Positions 41,881 through 46,050 of a stretch of DNA of 46,050 bases are shown piece by piece. A program made the position numbers and the translations under genes. The notes under the pieces are model-generated. The model had not been told where the DNA came from and did not search any database. It worked only from the letters and a program-made list of their open reading frames with translations. Source of the DNA: Phaeoceros laevis. Its lineage: Eukaryota; Anthocerotophyta; Anthocerotopsida; Notothyladales. The stretch spans positions 39,038-85,087 of the forward strand of contig JBNGIQ010009420.1 in NCBI GenBank assembly GCA_049999765.1. Reading direction: 5' to 3'. How positions within the stretch are numbered: the stretch's first letter is position 1; each line of letters begins with the position of its first letter.

Positions 41881-42459
41881 ATGCCTCGACGTCGTGGCAG
41901 CCATCAACGCCAGAATCAGAGTTTTTGGGGACAGTCGCGATCTTGGCCAGGTCCAATTGTGGCTTTGCAAACTGCTGAGGAAACCAGGAACCCCCACCGG
42001 AGGCGTTTCGGAGACGTACCTGTAGAGCGCGCGCCCTGCACTGGTGGTTGCTGCAATTGCCAGACCTGCGCGCCAAACCGCGCTGTTTCCTGCAGTCAGG
42101 GATATCCAGGATTTGGGTATTGCCAAACTGCCGCTCTTCTTCAAGGCCCTTTACCAGCAGGTCGCACTAGAAATCATTATAGAAATCCTAGTTCGTCTAG
42201 ACACTTGCACTCCCAACTGTTGACTGCCCTGCAGTCGCTCAATTGGCAAGGGCAAATTCACACTAGGTTACAGCATCGATCAGAAAGCATCTCTGCAGAC
42301 AGAGGGAGAGATACAACAAACCTGTTAGTTAGAATTTCGCGCAAGATAGACTCCCTGGACAGGAGCATACGAGGTTTGTTAGACGTCATCCTTTCTCTAG
42401 ACCAGTCTCTTAAAAAGGATGAATCTGCACCTGCGAATGGGTCACTTCCAGACCTGTAG
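41881..42459 (+). CDS. ORF upstream of Copia gag, function unknown
   Basis: 192 codons ending 13 bp before the gag ATG. The N-terminal half is Arg/Gln/Cys-rich (MPRRRGSHQRQNQSFWGQ, CTGGCCNCQTCAPN). The C-terminal 60 residues are helical and charged (ISRKIDSLDRSIRGLLDVIL), with a possible coiled coil. It could be a leader ORF of the Copia element. No known domain is recognised and its sequence bias is not diagnostic. Confidence 0.35.
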   Translation: MPRRRGSHQRQNQSFWGQSRSWPGPIVALQTAEETRNPHRRRFGDVPVERAPCTGGCCNCQTCAPNRAVSCSQGYPGFGYCQTAALLQGPLPAGRTRNHYRNPSSSRHLHSQLLTALQSLNWQGQIHTRLQHRSESISADRGRDTTNLLVRISRKIDSLDRSIRGLLDVILSLDQSLKKDESAPANGSLPDL

Positions 42460-42472
42460 GTGCATGTAGGTT

Positions 42473-45400
42473 ATGGTCTCTCGCCCAACTTCATCGGAAG
42501 AAGGGTCTTCAACCTCATCTGCACCGCACACACCTCCGCAACGACCCAGACTTCTCAAAATTCCACTGAGAACAACTCCCAAGTTTCAGCCAGCATCCAG
42601 CATGTCTGGAGCTCATGGAGGAGGGGGCAGCGGCAGTGGTGGTGGAGGAGGAGGAAGTGGTGGCGGTGGTGCTCAAGCACCTCAAGTACCTGCACACACA
42701 ACCGTCACACATTTTAAGGTTGATTTCAAGGACCGTGACCGGTTCAATGGAAGCGACTACGAAATCTGGACAATTCGCCTATGAACCATTTTGGAAGAGC
42801 AGGATTTGCTGGAAATAGTCTTGGGAACAGTTGTGAAACCACCCGTTGGTTCCCCACCTGCTGACATCGAGGCTTGGGCTAAGGCTGATCGCCGAGCTAG
42901 GAGCATTTTGGTTGCAGGCCTAGACAAGAACATGTTGCACCATGTGCAAGGACTTGACACAGCTGCTGAGATGTGGTCGACATTCGACCAGATGCTCCAA
43001 ACAAAGAACTCAGCTTCAATGGTCAACTCAACTCGGGCTTTCTGGCATCTTAAGATGAAGGAGAATGAACCAATTGAGGCTCACCTGAACAAGTTCCGGT
43101 CCCTCAGAGCACGCCTGGCGGCGTGTGGTACCAAGTTGGATGAGACACAGGCTGCAACAGCCCTGCTCATGTCTTTACCCTCCAGCTACCGAACCTTTGT
43201 ATCCTCGCAAAATAACAACATGCGAGCAGCTGGAGGAGGTAACCTCACTGAGGTCATTGGTGCACTGCTAGAAGAAGAAGCCACTCGTCATGGGAACAGG
43301 CATGAAGGCAGGCACGAAGGAAGCTCCAGTCGAGCTCTCTACACATCTAAGGGGAAAGGACCTCGCATGCCAAGCGGCAGGCAAGGTGGGAAGCGTACCT
43401 CAGAATCTAAGCCGTACAGCTCGAAGAAGAAGGGGACTTGCAACTGGTGCAAGATCCCAGGACACTTCGAGCGTGACTGTCGCAAGAAGGCAGCTGGAGA
43501 GCCCAAGCGGGAAGGATCCTCCAATGCTGAATCGCATACTGCTACAGTCAAGAAAACCGGTACAATCCTAGCAACCTGTCTAGTATCCTCAAACGAGGAC
43601 AAGAGATGTTGGTTCATGGATTCTGGTGCGTCACACCATGTCTGCAATCAGCACGAGGCTTTCACAAATTATAAACCTGCACTAAATGGACAGACAGTCC
43701 GTGTAGGAGATGATAGGGCCCTGCCCATCCTTGGAACAGGGTCGGTTCCCCTCAGGTTGCCATCTGGTCATGAGATTGTACTACGAGATGTCCTTCATGT
43801 CCCTAGAATGGTGAAAAACCTGATGTCAGTAACCAAAATGAAGGTTGCGTTGCCTAGAGTTCGTATTCTATTTGAGTCCGAACCTGATGAATGCCACATA
43901 GAGCAAGATGGGCAGCTGTTGGCGATAGCTTACCCCTCAAATGACCTGTACAAACTAGAGTGTACACCTTCTCGCATACATGCAGCTGCACATGTCACAC
44001 AGATTGAACAGGCCAACTTCAAACTTTGGCATCATCGCCTTGGGCACATCAATGTGCGAAGGATGAAGGCAGCAGCAGAAGGGAACCTGTACAGGGAGCC
44101 CCTCAAACTTCTGCCTCAGTCTAAGCTATTTTGTGAACCCTGTATCTATGGCAAACATCATAAGTTACCACATACAGACAAAAATCACACTAGAGCTAAG
44201 TCTCTACTAGAGTTGGTCCATTCAGATTTGTGTGGCCCCATGTCGAAGCAGTCGTTTGGAGGTGCTAGGTATTTTCTCTCTTTCATTGACGATTGGAGTA
44301 GATTCACGGTAGTCTATTTCCTGTCAAAGAAATCACAAACATTAGAATACTTCAAAGACTACCTAGCAAATGCACAAAGGCAGACCTCTCACCTTCTGAA
44401 GACACTCAGAACAGATGGAGGAAGTGAATACGGGTCGAACTCCTTTAAACAGCTATGTAGGGAGTTGGGAATTTCTAGGCAGCTTACCATTTCCTACACG
44501 TCAAAGCAGAATCCCATTGCGGAAAGGAGTAATGGCATACTCCAGGAACAGGCCAAAGCCTCCTTAGCTCAAGCTGGGCTATCACTAGGGTACTGGGCAG
44601 AAGCAGTGGCGGCTGCAGTTTATGTGAAAAATAGGCTGCCAACAGCTGCTGTGCCTGGCAGCACCCCGTTTGAGAGGTGGACAGGCCACAAGCCTAGGAT
44701 CCTGCATCTTAGGGTGTTCGGGAGTCCAGCCTATGCTTTCGTACCAAAGGAGAGACGGCGAAAGCTGCAGCCAAATGCGGAAAAATGCATTTTCGTTGGC
44801 TATTCAGAGGGAACAAAAGGGTACAAATTATTCAACCCAGAAAATAGGAAATTAATCCACGCCAGGAGCGTCATCTTTGACGAAGCTGCAATCTTGGCTC
44901 GAGCGTATGACTCACTTTCTGTAAAACAGCCACCAACTCCATCAGTCACTTCAGAAAGGGCCTCGGATACAGAAAGTGATGCATCTATACAGTCTGAGGA
45001 AGATAGCCATTCAACTAGCTTAGATGACGAAGTGGCAAATGGAGGTTCAGCACCTGAGGAGGATTCCGACACTCAGTCGGTAGCATCAATAGATCAGGCT
45101 GAAGATATGCACACTCCGGAAGAGGTCAGCCAATTCACATCTGCCTCAGAGTCGGAACCTGAGTATGCTCAGAATGCCGTAGTGGAGTCGTCCAATGATG
45201 AGGAGCCTCCGGTTGTGGCACGAAGGTCTTTCAGGATCCGACCTGCCAGAGACAGCTGGACAGTTCGTCCATATTCGCCTCCCAGCAACTCTCTGCGGAC
45301 ATTAAGGCGATCCACACGTGCATCAGCGCGAAATTCTACACAGGTCCCTGATCAACCCATACAATTTGGGACTGTACCTGTTGAAGAAGAACCCCCAGCC

Positions 45401-46050
45401 ACTGAGGGAGCTGCCTTGCATGATAAGGAGGACACATTTCCAGAGGGAGTCAGCATGGCGGCAGCTGGACAGTCACAGAGTTTCACAGCACAAGCCCTCA
45501 TAGCTGAGGCGCTCTCGGTTGCTGAGTTTGCTGGAGAACCTGCCACAATGAAGGAAGCATTGTCAGGACCTCATGGAAAGGAGTGGCAAGCAGCAATAAA
45601 ATCTGAGTATGACAGCCTCATACAAAACGGGACATGGAGGTTAGAGCCCCTACCAGCGGGAAGAAAACCTGTTACATGCAAGTGGGTCTTCAAGACCAAG
45701 CTGAATCCAGACGGATCGGTTGCACGTTACAAAGCCAGGCTAGTAGCCCGAGGTTTCTCTCAACGAGCAGGCCTGGACTACCAAGAGACTTTCTCCCCGG
45801 TGGTCAGGTTTACCTCCGTCCGTGTACTCATGTCTTTTGTTGCTCAAAATGATCTGGTGGTGCATCACATGGACGTGAAGACAGCTTTCCTGCATGGCAA
45901 GTTAGAGGAAGAGGTCTACATGCAGCAGCCTGAAGGATACGTTGATGAAACGCATCCTGAATATGTCTGTAGGCTAATTAAAACCCTCTATGGTCTAAAG
46001 CAAGCCTCTAGGGCATGGTTTGAAACATTCAGTGCCCTACTTAGGTCTTT
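42473..46050 (+). pseudogene. Copia gag-pol polyprotein, open to the window edge apart from one TGA
   Basis: From ATG 42473 a Gly/Ser-rich leader and gag start (FNGSDYEIWTIRL) meet TGA at 42782-42784 at a position that is usually Arg. The same frame then stays open for about 1,088 codons to 46050. In order: gag helices (ADRRARSILVAGLDKNMLHH), CCHC knuckle CNWCKIPGHFERDC (about 43438), protease WFMDSGASHHV (about 43610), integrase zinc part HHRLGHIN...CEPC, core LVHSDLCGPM, LRTDGGSEY and IAERSNGI (D, D, E), a long acidic Ser-rich linker (44930-45240), and RT from CKWVFKTKLNPDG to YGLKQASRAW. The RT YVDD and RNase H lie beyond the window. It differs from the Copia at 8-10 kb. One C-to-T change would explain the TGA. 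Confidence 0.95.

Noticed and set aside
43290-43647. Frames of 93 and 102 residues inside the Copia region
   Set aside because: Out-of-frame shadows of the gag-pol frame that is open from 42785 to 46050.
1-46050. CRISPR arrays, phage or bacterial defence genes, tRNA and rRNA genes
   Set aside because: No direct-repeat/spacer pattern and no such genes were seen; all repeats are eukaryotic minisatellite or transposon type.

Overview
The window reads as repeat-rich nuclear DNA of a land plant. It contains decayed LINE, Copia, Gypsy, CACTA and TIR transposons, spliceosomal introns, AATAAA signals, an initiator-Met-tRNA primer site and a plant-type PPR gene. The PPR consensus looks to me like that of ferns; this is an inference from memory, not a test. 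No prokaryotic gene, rRNA, tRNA or CRISPR array was seen, and nearly every coding stretch carries stops or frameshifts.

Layout, 1-15 kb. 305-3450 is a dead LINE ORF2 (endonuclease, reverse transcriptase, zinc-knuckle tail). 3.5-8.2 kb is mostly non-coding with degenerate tandem repeats. 8.2-10.2 kb is the 3' end of a Copia element with an internal deletion and a short LTR. 10.3-11.2 kb holds an unrecognised decayed ORF. 11.4-14.6 kb holds three copies of a SINE-like repeat, a 400-N gap and a small ORF whose product begins MGCGASK (a lipidation-type N-terminus).

Layout, 15-28.5 kb. An old Gypsy element (primer site 15472, gag from 15540) is split by a complete nested DNA transposon at 16783-24538 (7,756 bp). 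That element has about 31-bp terminal inverted repeats and a 4-bp GCAG target duplication. Removing the insert and one GCAG restores the gag reading frame. The insert carries two convergent, intron-containing, degenerate genes: an unrecognised accessory gene on + (17366-19526) and a DDE-type transposase on - (about 23656-20085). Gypsy gag and protease resume at 24543. Then come a second gag remnant, two blocks of a 52-bp minisatellite, an exon-like fragment with the PDF motif of plant organellar ssDNA-binding proteins, and an orphan CACTA terminus.

Layout, 28.7-46 kb. A PPR pseudogene built of near-identical 306-bp units (28747-30640) is followed on - by a large Gypsy element with two RNase H domains, the arrangement of the Tat/Ogre lineage. 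In 5'-to-3' order it has protease, RT/RNase H, a second RNase H, integrase, a 331-aa tail ORF after one stop codon, a purine tract and a probable LTR. 37-41.8 kb on - holds a coiled-coil ORF pair, degenerate duplications and an unrecognised broken ORF chain. From 42473 a Copia gag-pol on + stays open to the window edge, interrupted by a single TGA.
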